DNA of 64,000 nucleotides from Phytophthora sp. 'mugwort' (GCA_033558025.1 JAUCEF010000003.1:1011001-1075000), one strand, 5' to 3'. Shown: positions 22,882-34,159, counted from the first letter of the stretch. Notes: generated by a model not told the origin, from the sequence alone. Made by a program: numbers and translations.

Positions 22882-24573
22882 ATGTACAGCGCGTCGCAGC
22901 TCCTGGCGCTTGGCGTGTCCCTAGCGATCTGCGCGGCCGCGGTGCTGTATGCCGACTTCTTCGCTGAGCTGTTCCCGACGCGTGAGGTTTCGCTGAGCGT
23001 CGTGGAGCAGCAGCAGATGCTGGCGTCGCTGGTCTTCCACGCGTCCAAGAGCGGCGACGCTGCGGCAAATGGCGCCGGCGACAACGAGACGCGCGAGCCA
23101 CCTCGCCTCGCTTTCTGCTGCAGCGCCGATCTGGACGTGGCTGTCCCCGCCGTGGAGCTCATGCAGAGCGTACAGGAGGTGGAGCGTCAGCATCTGCTGA
23201 AGAAGAAGAAGAAGAGCAAAGGCTTTAACAAAGCCGGCAAGTTCTCGGAGGGTCTGGCTAAGCGCCATCATGAGCGCATCGGCTCTCTCAAGGAGCTTCA
23301 GGAGAGTTTCGCTTTCTATTTCTCTTCGGGAGCTGCTGCGGAGCAGAGCATGCTCTCTCCGGAGCAGTTCCGAGAGGTGGTGGCCCTGGCGGACGCTCTA
23401 CCTGGCGTGAAGAGAAAGGTAGGTGGCAATGCTGCTACCATGGCCGAGCGAGCCTCAGCGGAGGGATGTGTAGTGCTGCTCGGAGCGGCTATTGGCAAGG
23501 AAATGAAGCCGTATTTCGTAGACCCGCGGATTCAGCTCGTCGGTCACTTGGAGGAACATCAGCACGAAGATGTGCACCTGGTGCTTGAGTACTCGAGCGG
23601 AGACGAATTTAGGGGACACTCGTCGCCCCGTGCGAACAGATATTACCTGAACCACGACGTGCACAATGCACGATTGTCGGTACTGGAGGAGTTTGAGCAG
23701 TCGCTGGACGCTTTCAAGCCCGATCTGGTGGTGTTTGGAGGACTGCAGCTAATGGAGGTGGAGACGGATGAACGGGGACGTTTAATGCGTCTTCAGGCTC
23801 TGTCAGAAGTGCTTCAGAACCTCTTCCTGGCTCAGACGCCCACCCACTATGAGTTTGCGGCTGTGTCGGACTTCAGTCTCTTCGATGACACGGTTCGACT
23901 CGTACTGCCTTGGGTGGACTCCATTGGACTGAATGAGCAGGAGCTCTTTATCCTTCACCACTATCTCGTTACCGGCGAGGAAGGTACGGCCACGACTTCG
24001 CGTCCTACGGTGGCGGAAATCAGCTCACAGCTTCACGACGTCATTCAATTCGCGTCGAAGGCTAAGCAAAACTTCCAGACGAGCGGACAGGACAAGGACA
24101 AAGAGGAGTCGCTGGCATTGGCTCAGCTCTCTCGTATTCATTTCCATACACTACAGTTCCACATCGTGTGCCAAAAAGTGGGGAGTATGTGGGAGAACCC
24201 CACGACGGCACTGGTGCAGAGTGCACTCATGAGTTCGAAGGTGGCGTGCGGCAAGCCGCCGGTTCCAGGAAGTGCTCCTGGTGACGGCGACAAGCCGAAG
24301 CCTATGCGCACCAGCGCTGAAATGGAAGTGGATCCGGAGCGTATTGAGCTGCTGCTGGGTCGCCAGCAACTGCTCAGCAAGCGCCAGGGACTCAAGGTGG
24401 AGTTGGACCCATTCTCCCCCGTCGTCACGTGGCAGGAGGCGGACTTCCAGTGCCACCTGGTGCCGATGCTGGCGTGCAAGAAACCTGACCACACGGCCGG
24501 CTTGGGGGACAATATATCGGGCACTGGCGTGGCGTATCACCGCGTCCAGAAGAAGAACGAGGCCAACAACTAG
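22882..24573 (+). CDS. ADPGK: ADP-dependent glucokinase
   Basis: 563 residues. It phosphorylates glucose with ADP instead of ATP, the first glycolytic step in an ADP-driven form. The start at 22882 (GCCGCCATG context) is chosen over an open extension to 22795, because CTCATTT at 22840, a likely initiator, lies inside that extension. The N-terminus holds a hydrophobic segment (about 8-30), as in animal ADPGK, which is targeted to the ER. A lysine run KKKKKSKGFNKAG is an insertion near residue 110. The C-terminal TAGLGDNISGTG contains the GXGD motif with catalytic Asp at D543. VFGGLQLME and FAAVSDFSLF are further ribokinase-fold blocks. The gene converges on PTGES2 with 92 bases between stops. 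Confidence 0.9.
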   Translation: MYSASQLLALGVSLAICAAAVLYADFFAELFPTREVSLSVVEQQQMLASLVFHASKSGDAAANGAGDNETREPPRLAFCCSADLDVAVPAVELMQSVQEVERQHLLKKKKKSKGFNKAGKFSEGLAKRHHERIGSLKELQESFAFYFSSGAAAEQSMLSPEQFREVVALADALPGVKRKVGGNAATMAERASAEGCVVLLGAAIGKEMKPYFVDPRIQLVGHLEEHQHEDVHLVLEYSSGDEFRGHSSPRANRYYLNHDVHNARLSVLEEFEQSLDAFKPDLVVFGGLQLMEVETDERGRLMRLQALSEVLQNLFLAQTPTHYEFAAVSDFSLFDDTVRLVLPWVDSIGLNEQELFILHHYLVTGEEGTATTSRPTVAEISSQLHDVIQFASKAKQNFQTSGQDKDKEESLALAQLSRIHFHTLQFHIVCQKVGSMWENPTTALVQSALMSSKVACGKPPVPGSAPGDGDKPKPMRTSAEMEVDPERIELLLGRQQLLSKRQGLKVELDPFSPVVTWQEADFQCHLVPMLACKKPDHTAGLGDNISGTGVAYHRVQKKNEANN

Positions 24574-24665
24574 GCAGATTAGATGGAGATTTGCGTCAAG
24601 ACATCTCTTATATAGAATTCCCAACTAACCAAAGCTTAGCGTCATGTCGTTCACCTCTCGAGTAT

Positions 24666-25655
24666 CTAATTGCTAGCTGTCCGCGAGCTGGAGCCGACTT
24701 TGGCCGTCATGCGCGTGAACCACGGCTCGATATTCGTCTCACGCATCACGTCGCTGTACGTGTCGAGTCCGTGCATGGCCCGCAGGACGCCAAAGACCGA
24801 GAGGTCCGCCATGTTGGGCTCGTCACCTCCGAGGAACGGACGTTTGTCGCCAATAGCGTCCACCCAGCTGCCTAGCGCCGAGTAGAGCGCTTGACGTTCG
24901 TCGTCAATGTTGTATTTCTTCTTCGCCCGCTTCGCGACGAGATACATCACCACCGCTCCAGCGTATTTGGATAGACGGCGTTCCATGGGCGTGAACTTGC
25001 CCTCCGTCAGGCAGTAATCAAAAGCCTGCAGTGCTTCTGGCACGGTGCGGTAGATGTTGGGCGGCGTCAAGAGGATGAGTTTCTGGTCGACCCATTGGCG
25101 CCACTGTTCCTCTTCCTTCAGCGCCTCCTCGCTCTCCTGTTGTGATTCCTTGGGTATCGTCACGAGCTCCCGCAGCCGTGATATGATGGCGGAGGAGTCT
25201 AGCACCACTTCATCATCGATGCGGACCACTGGCACCTTGCGGTAATCCGTGAAAGCTTTGGTCTCCTTCTTCGAAAGTGGGTTTACCTCTACCACCTCGT
25301 ACGGGATCTTGAGGTAATCCAGCACGGCCTTCACCTTGCAGCAGTACGGGCAAGGCTCGTACTGGTACAAAACCACGTTGGATAGTGCGTTGCCACCACC
25401 ATTTGATACAGGGCGAGTGTCCACGGCGGGGGCAGAACAGAAGGCGCAGGCGGCGCTGGTGCTGACAGCTGCGGCGGCCACGAGACCCACTTTCGGGAGA
25501 AGCGGAGAGACGCACACGGGGATCGATGACCGCCATCGCGACGAGCTGAAGTGCGCGATGTTGGTGCCGAAGGACTTGGACGCCGAAGGGCGCGCGAGGA
25601 CCGCCGAAGCTGAGCGCAAGCCGAGCGCGGCGCGCAACACCCTACGTTGCAGCAT
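24666..25655 (-). CDS. PTGES2: PTGES2-like mitochondrial glutaredoxin/GST protein
   Basis: 329 residues. The start at 25655 is preferred over an open frame to 25775 because it begins a typical mitochondrial presequence, MLQRRVLRAALGLRSASAVL, rich in Arg, Ala and Ser. A short hydrophobic segment (about 54-73) follows. The glutaredoxin-like domain has CPYC at 102-105, the motif of membrane-associated prostaglandin E synthase-2, then KVPVVRIDDEVVLDSS. The GST-like C-terminal domain ends with FLGGDEPNMADLSVFGVLR. In animals the protein binds haem and glutathione; its role in oomycetes is not established, and prostaglandin synthesis should not be assumed. Confidence 0.87.
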   Translation of the reverse strand: MLQRRVLRAALGLRSASAVLARPSASKSFGTNIAHFSSSRWRSSIPVCVSPLLPKVGLVAAAAVSTSAACAFCSAPAVDTRPVSNGGGNALSNVVLYQYEPCPYCCKVKAVLDYLKIPYEVVEVNPLSKKETKAFTDYRKVPVVRIDDEVVLDSSAIISRLRELVTIPKESQQESEEALKEEEQWRQWVDQKLILLTPPNIYRTVPEALQAFDYCLTEGKFTPMERRLSKYAGAVVMYLVAKRAKKKYNIDDERQALYSALGSWVDAIGDKRPFLGGDEPNMADLSVFGVLRAMHGLDTYSDVMRETNIEPWFTRMTAKVGSSSRTASN

Positions 25656-26001
25656 CTTGTTGCCGTTTTGATGTGGGGCGGGGACGAGAGGAGGATAGGA
25701 TTGGCTGAAAGGGGTAGTAGAGCAGTGAATACAATTGGTTGAAAACTGGAATGCAGTGATAAGTGGATAAAACAAGAAGCGACATTGCGATTGGTTGAAA
25801 AGAAACGGTACAGCGTACCTGGTAGATGACGTGCGTCAGGAACGGACCGTGTCGGAGCATGGGAAGGAGCTTGTCCGCCGATGCGGGTGGATGGCATGAT
25901 CCCTCCGAGCAGTGCAATCAACCTTCAAACACGCAGCGACAGTCGGGTGCTACGCGTCTCTACACCTTAAAAAGTATGACGAGCTCTCCAGTCGTGATGG
26001 A

Positions 26002-28542
26002 TACATATGAGACGGCGCAGAACAAAATCGTCCATTTCATTTTTATTATAGTAGAGATGGGAAGGAGCGAAGCTCAGGGGTTGCACAATCGTACTTAAAC
26101 CAAATTTCGAGAAAACTCGTTTTGAACATTTTGTCTTTGTTTTATTCAGTAGCTGGCTCTCTTGGACCACTCATTACAATATTTCGAGCAACACCCATGG
26201 ATCAAGGAGATCGCGCAGCTTCAGGCGATGACGACGAGGCCAGCGTCTCGAGTGCATCTTCGTATCACAGCGAAGACGACGACAACAAGCATGTGGAGCT
26301 TGATGAGGCTGTGGTTTAGCACATCGATACAGTTTTAGGCGTGAGGTGCTGCGACAAAGAGTGTATGACATCTCATTGAGGCTGTAAGGAACTTTGTTAG
26401 GGGGTACATGATGATGCCTAAGGACTGTCAACGCGCCAGCATGATTACCTCACTAGCTATGTGCCTGGGATTTGCGGAAGGCAGCCAACGGCATCAGACG
26501 ACAGGAGCTCGACAACGCTACACGTATTTTCTCCCTCTCGCTGGGCAGGTTTGCAGAACAGCTTATCAGACGGCGTACAATGTGAGCAACGACACGATCA
26601 ACAGGTTTGGCATTAGACTGCTTGTGATTTGCGGCGATTTTAATACTCATGTTGTTTTGTTCTTGACATTTATAAAGCTGTCGCGGCCAAGTAAAAAAAA
26701 GGTGAATTCGCAGTGCCTATTCATGGAAATGTCGGTAACGACCACGCTCGGATTGTTGACGAAGAAGCTTTAAAAGCCTTCTATACTCGCTTAGCTGCCA
26801 CACATGCTGATGTCGTTCCCATCAGGTTTCGCTACCAAAACCCGGAGGCAGGCGAACTGACCAGGCATTATGCGAAGAATACCAGCTCTACCTTCTTACT
26901 TTACCTGGGCAATGATGAACACCTGTATATCGAGTGGGCTAAGAATGCGCGCGTTAGAATCAAGGAGACCTCACTCACGTCGTTTCGAACTGTTCTCGAG
27001 CGCATCTGCCCAGAAATTCGAGTCCGATTGGTGCGCGATAATATATGCGACGCCTGCGTGATATACCGCAATATTATGGGTCTTGAGCCTTCTGTGAACG
27101 ATACAGAAGCTATCGCAGCCCATATTCGAGACGCCAAGGCCATGCGGATTCACTACAAAGCAGACTGCGAAGCCGCTACTTTTGATAGCATAGTCACTAC
27201 TATCGACTATGCTCAGACATCACGCTCCCTCACAGTTCTCAAATACCAACAATGTGGTATTTTCTGAGTTTAGTTTCGGTGAACGTGTTCGGAATTCATA
27301 CACACCCGGAAAAGCTGCAATGGAATATGATATACACCGAGCGTAAGGCAAGAAAAGGGAGCACCGAAGTTATCTCGATGCTGGATACGTACGCACAGAT
27401 GAGGAATATCTATTCGAAGGTGCAGGGTCCAAAACTTGGCATGTATACGCAGACAACTGCGGGAGCCAAGCTAAGAACAACTACGTGTTGCGCTTCCTGC
27501 TGTTTTAGTGCACTCGGGGGCACTAAAAAGCGCGAAGCTGAGCTTCTTGGTGAAAGGCCATACCAAGAATCATTGCGACCGTCAGTTTGCCTATATCAAG
27601 CGGTATTATGCTAAAACAGATTTATGGATTTTGGACGACGTGGAGAGAGCCCTACAGGAATCATCTCCAGACAACAGGTGCATCCATCTCGAGCAATCAG
27701 CCCACACGTTTCGAGAGTTTATGTCCACTGGGGAAGCTTTATAAAAAGCTACCCAAAATTCAGTCCTACCAAATTTTCGAGATCAGGGTGGCGAGCTTGG
27801 TATAGTGTACTGTCGTAAACGTCCCACCAGCGAACCTGTTGTGCAGAACCTACTGTATGAAGACGCAACCGTGCTCTTGAGCGACGAAGAAGTGTCAGCA
27901 ATCCGGACAGAGCTTACCCCGCTTACACCTCCGCCGCCAAACAAAGAAAAGATTCAAGATATCCACAAAGAGGTGCTGCAGTATGTTCCCGCTCAGCTAT
28001 GTAGTGATCCATTGTACGTCGTACCGGTCGAAGAAGACGAGGAAGAAGTAGCAGCCACGAAGAGAGATCGACACAATAGATCGTTACAAGCTAAGAAACG
28101 TCCTACTTCAAAGTCGGCAACTATGCGGAAGAAGAGAACTCTGGCGAGCATTTAAAATGTAAATGCTCACAGTTAATCAAATTCGGTTTTAACGCCGTTT
28201 GGACATATATGTGATTTACAAGTGATTTTTACAAGATATTTTGTTGAAACTAAATGCATTTTGGAAAGGTTATACTTCGAATCCAGAAAAACCAATACCA
28301 TCATTCGATTCTACGCGTCCAATTACGACGATCTAGACAAAAAAAAGCACAAAAAAAAAACATTTTGTACATCTAGATCTCGGCCTTCTCACGACAAGCT
28401 CCGCAGTGAAAGCCAAAGAGCTCGTCTGAAGTCAGGGAATAGCTCGAAATGAAGCTAAGACACCCCTCTGCACGATAAGTAGCTAAATGGAATTATATAC
28501 TCAGGCATTAAGACGATAATGTTTTGCGCCGTCTCATATGTA
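26002..28542 (+). mobile_element. TIR DNA transposon with an unusual DDE-like protein
   Basis: Terminal inverted repeats at 26002-26032 and 28512-28542 match at about 28 of 31 positions; both begin TACATATGAGACGGCGCA. If TA is the target duplication, the element starts at CATATGAG. It encloses one broken gene (26197-28155). 28156-28511 is A/T-rich with no gene. Confidence 0.75.
26197..28155 (+). pseudogene. Transposase-like protein of the DNCxxQxKNN type, broken
   Basis: An acidic N-terminus (MDQGDRAASGDDDEASVSS) precedes a frame change, then a region with RVRLVRDNICDACVIYRN (a likely zinc pair). The core reads TWHVYADNCGSQAKNN, LRFLLF, then after a frameshift LKSAKLSFLVKGHTKNHCD and FAYIKRYY. 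The tail is basic. The DNC..Q.KNN and GHTK..CD blocks are known from DUF7869-like transposase-type proteins, where they look like parts of an RNase H-fold catalytic core. Stops near 26320 and 27740 and frameshifts near 27250 and 27505 make it a pseudogene. A GT-AG intron may lie at about 26640-26700. CTCATTACAATATTT at 26170 may be its initiator. Confidence 0.6.
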
Positions 28543-28792
28543 CTTAAGTACTTCCTGCAATACTCACACCACTCGCGCGTTGCTGTCCAAGCAATGGCGG
28601 TGCCAGGTGCGGTTTGGCACCTTGTCCGTTTGTGATTGGCTAGCAAGGAACTATACCGATGTTTCATTGGATTAAAATGATAGCCAGATCAAGCGACTGG
28701 CCACGGCTGCAAGATGAACACGCACTACGCAATTTGCAGTGTCCGCCCCACCTCGCCCCCCGCTCCTCCGAGCTTCAACGTCCTCTCTGACC

Positions 28793-31700
28793 ATGGCCTC
28801 ATCGCCCGAGAAGAAGCAGAAGACGGCGTCCGTCTCGTCCGCCAGCTCGCTGCTGCGCTTCTACCGCACGCCGGCTTTCACTGCGCACGCCAACCGCACG
28901 CTGCTTGCTTCCCTGCGCGCGCAGGTGGGCGCTGACGCCGGTCTGCAGGTCGACGAGCTCGTGACAGAGTACTGCTTTTACGTAGAGACTAAGGCCGACG
29001 CCGGCCCGCTGTCGGCCGCTGATCAGGAGACGCTCCACTGGCTGCTCAGTGAGACCTTCGAGCCGCAGCAGACGCGTCCGGACCAGCCCTTCCTGATCGC
29101 CGCGGAGCAGAGCAAGGAGTGGCTCGTAGAGGTTGGGCCGCGCATGAACTTCTCCACGGCCTGGTCCAGCAACGCCGTGGCCATCTGTCAGGCCTGTGGC
29201 ATCTCGGCTATTAAACGCATTGAGCGCGCCACGCGCTACCTGGTGCGCTACACGGCCACCAAGCCCGAGGCCCTCGAGACGCTCAAGCAGGCGTTGCTCC
29301 GTCAGGAGTGCGACCGTATGACGCAGCAAGTGTACGAGATGCCTCTCGTCAGCTTTTGGCACGGTAAGACGGTGCAGCCTGTGCGTAAGATCCCCATTAT
29401 GGAGCGTGGCATTGACGCGCTGAAGGAGATCAACGAGGAGATCGGCCTAGGCTTTGACGACTGGGACCTGCAGTACTACCTTAACCTCTTCAAGGAGAAG
29501 CTACGTCGCAACCCGACGGATGTCGAGTGTTTCGACATGGGCCAAAGTAACTCGGAGCACTCGCGTCACTGGTTTTTCGGCGGTAAGATCGTCGTCGACG
29601 GCCAGGAGATGCCCCAGACACTGTTCCAGATGGTCAAGGACACGCTCACGGAGAACTCCAAGAAGAACAGCATCATTGCCTTCCACGACAACTCTTCGGT
29701 CATCACGGGCGCTAACATTGTAACGCTCGGACCTGTGAACCCCGGCGAGCCCTCCCCTGTGCAAGAGCGCACGCTCGAGAGCCACCTGCTTCTGACTGCT
29801 GAGACCCACAACTTCCCGTCTGGTGTCGCTCCGTTCCCCGGCGCTGAGACTGGTACAGGTGGACGTATCCGTGATGTGCAGGCCACTGGCCGTGGTGCTA
29901 ACGTCGTTGCTGGTATCAGCGCGTACTCTGTGGGTAACCTCAATCTGGAGGGTTACAAGCTGCCATGGGAAGATGAGAAGCTCGAGTACCCGTCCAACCT
30001 GGCCCACCCACGTGACATCCTTATCCAGGCTTCCAATGGTGCTTCGGATTACGGCAACAAGTTCGGTGAACCCGTTGTGACGGGTTTTGCGCGTTCGTTT
30101 GGGATGGTGCTACCGAACGGCGAACGTCGCGAGTATATCAAGCCAATCATGTTCTCGGCTGGTCTTGGCCAGCTGGACGGTCGTCACTGCACCAAGGGCG
30201 AGCCTGAGATTCAGATGTGGGTCGTGAAGATCGGTGGACCATGCTACCGTATCGGTATGGGCGGTGGTGCCGCCTCCAGCCGTATCCAGGACGCCAAGAC
30301 TGCCGACTTGGACTTTAACGCTGTCCAACGTGGCGATGCCGAGATGGAGTGCAAGCTGAACAAGGTGATCCGTGCGTGCTGCGACCTGAGCGACAAGAAC
30401 CCCATTGTATCGATCCATGACCAAGGTGCCGGTGGCAACGGTAACGTACTGAAAGAGATCGTTGAGGTGTCGAACTCGAAGCCGGGCGATGCGAACCGTG
30501 GTGGCGCTCGTTACGAGGTACGCGACATCCTAGTGGGCGACGACACGCTGTCCGTTCTTGAGATCTGGGGAGCTGAGTACCAGGAGAACGACGCTCTGCT
30601 CCTGCGTCCTGAACACGTTGAGCTCTTTGACAAGATCTGCAAACGTGAGAACTGTCCGTACGCATTGCTGGGCCAAGTGACCGGTGATGGCCACGTTGTG
30701 TTACACGACGCGCAGGACGACTCGACCCCGTTCGACTTGGATCTTGACCTGGTGCTGGGCAAGATGCCTCAGAAGACCTTTACGGATGTAAAGGCTACAG
30801 AGCCCGTCTCGGAGCTGTTGCTGCCTGTGGACATTACTCTGCGCGATGCGCTGGACCGTGTGCTACGTCTTCTGTCGGTCGGCTCGAAGCGCTTCCTCAC
30901 CAACAAAGTGGACCGCTCGGTGAGCGGTCTGATTGCTCAACAGCAGACTGTTGGTCCTCTTCAGCTGACACTTGCCGACTGTGCCGTTGTGGCGCAGTCG
31001 AACATTCCTAACAAACACGGCAAGTTCACGGGTGTAGTGAGCGCTTGCGGTGAACAGCCTGTGAAGGGTCTGGTGAGCCCCGGCGCTATGGCTCGGCTGA
31101 GTGTGGGCGAGTCGCTGACCAACATGGTGTGGGCAGCTCTTGGCGGACGTGGTCTAGATGACTGCAAGTGCTCGGCCAACTGGATGTGGGCTGCTAAACT
31201 GCCCAACGAGGCTGCTCGTATGTACGAATGCTGTGAAGCTATGACCACTTTCATGAAGCAAGTCGGTGTGGCCGTTGATGGGGGGAAGGACTCGCTGTCC
31301 ATGGCTGCCAAGGTTAACAAGAAGGACGTGAAGACGCCCGGTACACTCGTGATCACTATGTACGCCCCGACGGACGATGTGGAGCTGAAAGTGACACCCG
31401 ATCTCAAGACCCACGCTGGTGACAGTATCCTGTACTACGTGGACGTGGGTAAGGGCGCAAACCGTCTTGGCGGTTCAGCTCTGGCTCAGGTGTACGGCCA
31501 GGTTGGTAACGTGTCCCCGGATGTGGAGGATGCCGAGCTGTTCAAGAACGCGTTTAACGCTATCCAGATTGGCATCAAGAATGGCCATCTGCTTGCTGGT
31601 CACGACCGTAGCGACGGTGGTCTCATTGTTACCCTGCTTGAGATGTCGTTCGCTGGCAACTGCGGCCTCGACGTGGACATCCCGTTCGCGGGTGGAAAAC

Positions 31701-32890
31701 CCACAATGAAGGACGTTATCCAAGTGCTGTTTGCTGAAGAGCTGGGCTTTGTGTTCCAGGTGGCTGCTGGCCAGCATGCTACAAAGGTGGAGGCGATCTT
31801 CAGCCAGCTGAAGGTGCCGCTTGTCAAGCTGGGTAAGGTGACGACTGACAGCTCTATTAAGGTGAGCGTGAACGGCGAGAGCGTCCTGGAGGACCAAATG
31901 GTGGACCTGCGTGACGTATGGGAGGCTACTAGCTTTGAGCTTGAGAAGCGTCAGTGCAACCCCGAGTGCGTGGCGCAGGAGCAGCGCTCTATGCGTACGC
32001 GCACGGCCCCGGCCTGGAAATTGTCGTACGAACCAAAGCCGACACCGGAGCGCCAGCTGAGCACACGTACACAGCATCGTGTGGCTGTTCTTCGTGAGGA
32101 AGGAAGCAACGGTGAGCGTGAGATGCTTGCTGCGTTCCACCACGCCGGCTTCGAGGTGTGGGACATCACAATGTCGGATCTGGTTCACAAGCGCGTGGTG
32201 TTGGACGAACGTTTCCGCGGCGTGGCGTTCGTCGGAGGCTTCACGTTCGCTGACGTGTTGGGCTCGGCCAAGGGCTGGTCGGGCGTGGTCAAGTTCCACG
32301 GTGACGTGCTCAAGCAGTTTGCAGCATTTAAGGCTCGTGACGACACGTTTAGTTTCGGGGCCTGCAACGGTTGCCAGTTCATGACGCTACTTGGCTGGCT
32401 CGACCACCCGGAGACCAAAGCTTTGGAACAAGAGACCAAGACATCGGCCCAGCCGCGTTTTGTACACAACGAGTCTGGCCGCCACGAGTCTCGGTTCGTG
32501 TCCGTGCAGATCCAAGATTCGAACTCGATTATGCTGCGCGGTATGGCTGGCTCGTCCCTGGGCGTCTGGGTCTCACATGGCGAGGGTCGAGCGCACTTCA
32601 CGCACCCGAAAGTCCAAGAGAAATACTTGTCAAGTGGCGCCGCTGCCATCCGCTACGTGGACGACTCGAACGTGCCGACGGAAGAGTATCCGTTCAACCC
32701 GAACGGGTCGCCACAGGGCATTGCTGGTCTCGTGTCGAGCGACGGCCGTCACATGTGCCTCATGCCGCATCCGGAGCGCTGCTTCCTCAAGTACCAGTGG
32801 CCTTACATGCCGGCTGAGTTCGAGGCGCATCCTGTGAGCCCGTGGATGCAGATCTTCCAGAATGCCAAGACCTTCTGTGAGGACCAATAA
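28793..32890 (+). CDS. PFAS: Phosphoribosylformylglycinamidine synthase (FGAM synthase)
   Basis: 1365 residues, no intron. It converts FGAR, glutamine and ATP to FGAM, the fourth step of purine synthesis, in the cytosol. The large single-chain form has an N-terminal PurS-like part, two PurM-like halves and a C-terminal glutaminase. Visible blocks: GQSNSEHSRHWFF, AETHNFPSGVAPFPGAETG, GTGGRIRD, SIHDQGAGGNGN and HDRSDGGL. The glutaminase triad is C1191 in GACNGCQ, with H1326 and E1328 in MPHPERC. The ATG at 28793 (context GACCATGG) is the first in frame; the frame is open further upstream to 28739 but without an ATG. All motifs are intact, so the gene is expected to be functional. Confidence 0.97.
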   Translation: MASSPEKKQKTASVSSASSLLRFYRTPAFTAHANRTLLASLRAQVGADAGLQVDELVTEYCFYVETKADAGPLSAADQETLHWLLSETFEPQQTRPDQPFLIAAEQSKEWLVEVGPRMNFSTAWSSNAVAICQACGISAIKRIERATRYLVRYTATKPEALETLKQALLRQECDRMTQQVYEMPLVSFWHGKTVQPVRKIPIMERGIDALKEINEEIGLGFDDWDLQYYLNLFKEKLRRNPTDVECFDMGQSNSEHSRHWFFGGKIVVDGQEMPQTLFQMVKDTLTENSKKNSIIAFHDNSSVITGANIVTLGPVNPGEPSPVQERTLESHLLLTAETHNFPSGVAPFPGAETGTGGRIRDVQATGRGANVVAGISAYSVGNLNLEGYKLPWEDEKLEYPSNLAHPRDILIQASNGASDYGNKFGEPVVTGFARSFGMVLPNGERREYIKPIMFSAGLGQLDGRHCTKGEPEIQMWVVKIGGPCYRIGMGGGAASSRIQDAKTADLDFNAVQRGDAEMECKLNKVIRACCDLSDKNPIVSIHDQGAGGNGNVLKEIVEVSNSKPGDANRGGARYEVRDILVGDDTLSVLEIWGAEYQENDALLLRPEHVELFDKICKRENCPYALLGQVTGDGHVVLHDAQDDSTPFDLDLDLVLGKMPQKTFTDVKATEPVSELLLPVDITLRDALDRVLRLLSVGSKRFLTNKVDRSVSGLIAQQQTVGPLQLTLADCAVVAQSNIPNKHGKFTGVVSACGEQPVKGLVSPGAMARLSVGESLTNMVWAALGGRGLDDCKCSANWMWAAKLPNEAARMYECCEAMTTFMKQVGVAVDGGKDSLSMAAKVNKKDVKTPGTLVITMYAPTDDVELKVTPDLKTHAGDSILYYVDVGKGANRLGGSALAQVYGQVGNVSPDVEDAELFKNAFNAIQIGIKNGHLLAGHDRSDGGLIVTLLEMSFAGNCGLDVDIPFAGGKPTMKDVIQVLFAEELGFVFQVAAGQHATKVEAIFSQLKVPLVKLGKVTTDSSIKVSVNGESVLEDQMVDLRDVWEATSFELEKRQCNPECVAQEQRSMRTRTAPAWKLSYEPKPTPERQLSTRTQHRVAVLREEGSNGEREMLAAFHHAGFEVWDITMSDLVHKRVVLDERFRGVAFVGGFTFADVLGSAKGWSGVVKFHGDVLKQFAAFKARDDTFSFGACNGCQFMTLLGWLDHPETKALEQETKTSAQPRFVHNESGRHESRFVSVQIQDSNSIMLRGMAGSSLGVWVSHGEGRAHFTHPKVQEKYLSSGAAAIRYVDDSNVPTEEYPFNPNGSPQGIAGLVSSDGRHMCLMPHPERCFLKYQWPYMPAEFEAHPVSPWMQIFQNAKTFCEDQ

Positions 32891-34159
32891 GCGTCTACAG
32901 CGCTGCCAACAACATCATCAAACTTCACATTAGACGAGCATTCCTACTAGAAAAATGCATGATGCGTCGTATATTTTGTACAAACATGTCCTGCCTAGAC
33001 TAAAATGCGCAGTTACCATGCCTTACCGAAAGCACCACTTCCTGGTGGGGTCTAGGATGTAAAGTACCAGTACTTTAGTAGTAAAGCTTTGGCCCAAATT
33101 GGTTAACAAAGTGGTCATTCATTACATCGAGGACGCTGTTTTTACCTGATTAAATATCACCAATCGTACTGTAACATTTAAATTTTAAAAGTTACAGTAC
33201 GATTGGTGGTTTTCGCCAAATTATGAAGCCGTTATTAGTACTGTCGCATTTCAGTAACCCGCACTGCTCCCTAATAAAGTGTGCAATTAAAAACCGGTTG
33301 TATATTTCAAAAATCAAAATGCTTATATATTATGAAGTTTAGGTCTCATTTAATGAGCTCGTTCCCTGATCAGACGCTGTCCTCTTCAGATGACGATTCC
33401 TCGTAAGGCTTCGAGATGCTCCTTTTAAAGCCTCATTAATTATGTAGTCTCCGTATCATCACAGCCTTGAACTACTCTGTTGTATCCGCAACCGCGAGCT
33501 GAAATCTCGGATAAATATTTGTAAATGTTGTCTTAGTCGGATATAGGCGACCGACTTCGCCTTTTACTAGTCATACAAGTTCGATAGGTTGTAGATCAGA
33601 ACGGTGACCACTACGCTGTGCACTTTCGTTCTTGCTTTATCGACAATTACAGGAACAATCTTGCCTTTGATGTCTTCGGAGAGTATTTCCATCGGAATAG
33701 GCTTCGTTGCATTGTCAGGAACCGTTAATTCGTAAGCATCCATGCAGTTAAGCGTTTGGCACTCTTGCTTCCCCTCTTAGGTGTCGATGTCGGCTGCAAT
33801 TTATAGTACTTACATTACCCATCACGGACAGAGGTCCGCCAATACCGTAAAAAATGTATTGGCGACGGATGTCTTCAATAGTAAAGATTGCAATTTGATG
33901 GCAAGCAGTAATAAATAGTGCCATACTTTTTATTGTATAGTTAGTTAACTAACTTCGTCGGGCGATGAAGCCCGCGCCCCTTCTTCCGGTTGGGACGCCT
34001 ATAAGGATTAAGGCGCTGTGGTCGACAAGCCACGTTCAGCCCGACTCCTCCGTTCAAATTCGTTTATCATATCCTGCGGCAAATCAGCCGCAGGTTGCCA
34101 CGTCGGCCTTGGGACCCCATCCACGCAACGAAGTAGTATATGGCGCCGATCGGACTCGT
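32891..34159. other. Intergenic stretch after PFAS
   Basis: Holds the hairpin at 33158 and otherwise A/T-rich sequence with no open frame of note. No gene is visible. Confidence 0.6.
33158..33208. repeat. Perfect 18-base hairpin
   Basis: CACCAATCGTACTGTAAC (33158-33175) pairs exactly with 33191-33208 across a 15-base A/T-rich loop. It is probably a MITE-like remnant downstream of PFAS. Confidence 0.85.

Noticed and set aside
25656..25775. Upstream start for the PTGES2-like protein
   Set aside because: The extra residues look like translated 5' UTR; the mitochondrial presequence starts at 25655.
28799..32649. Several long minus-strand frames under PFAS (up to 274 residues)
   Set aside because: They are antisense shadows of a GC-rich conserved gene, without motifs of their own.
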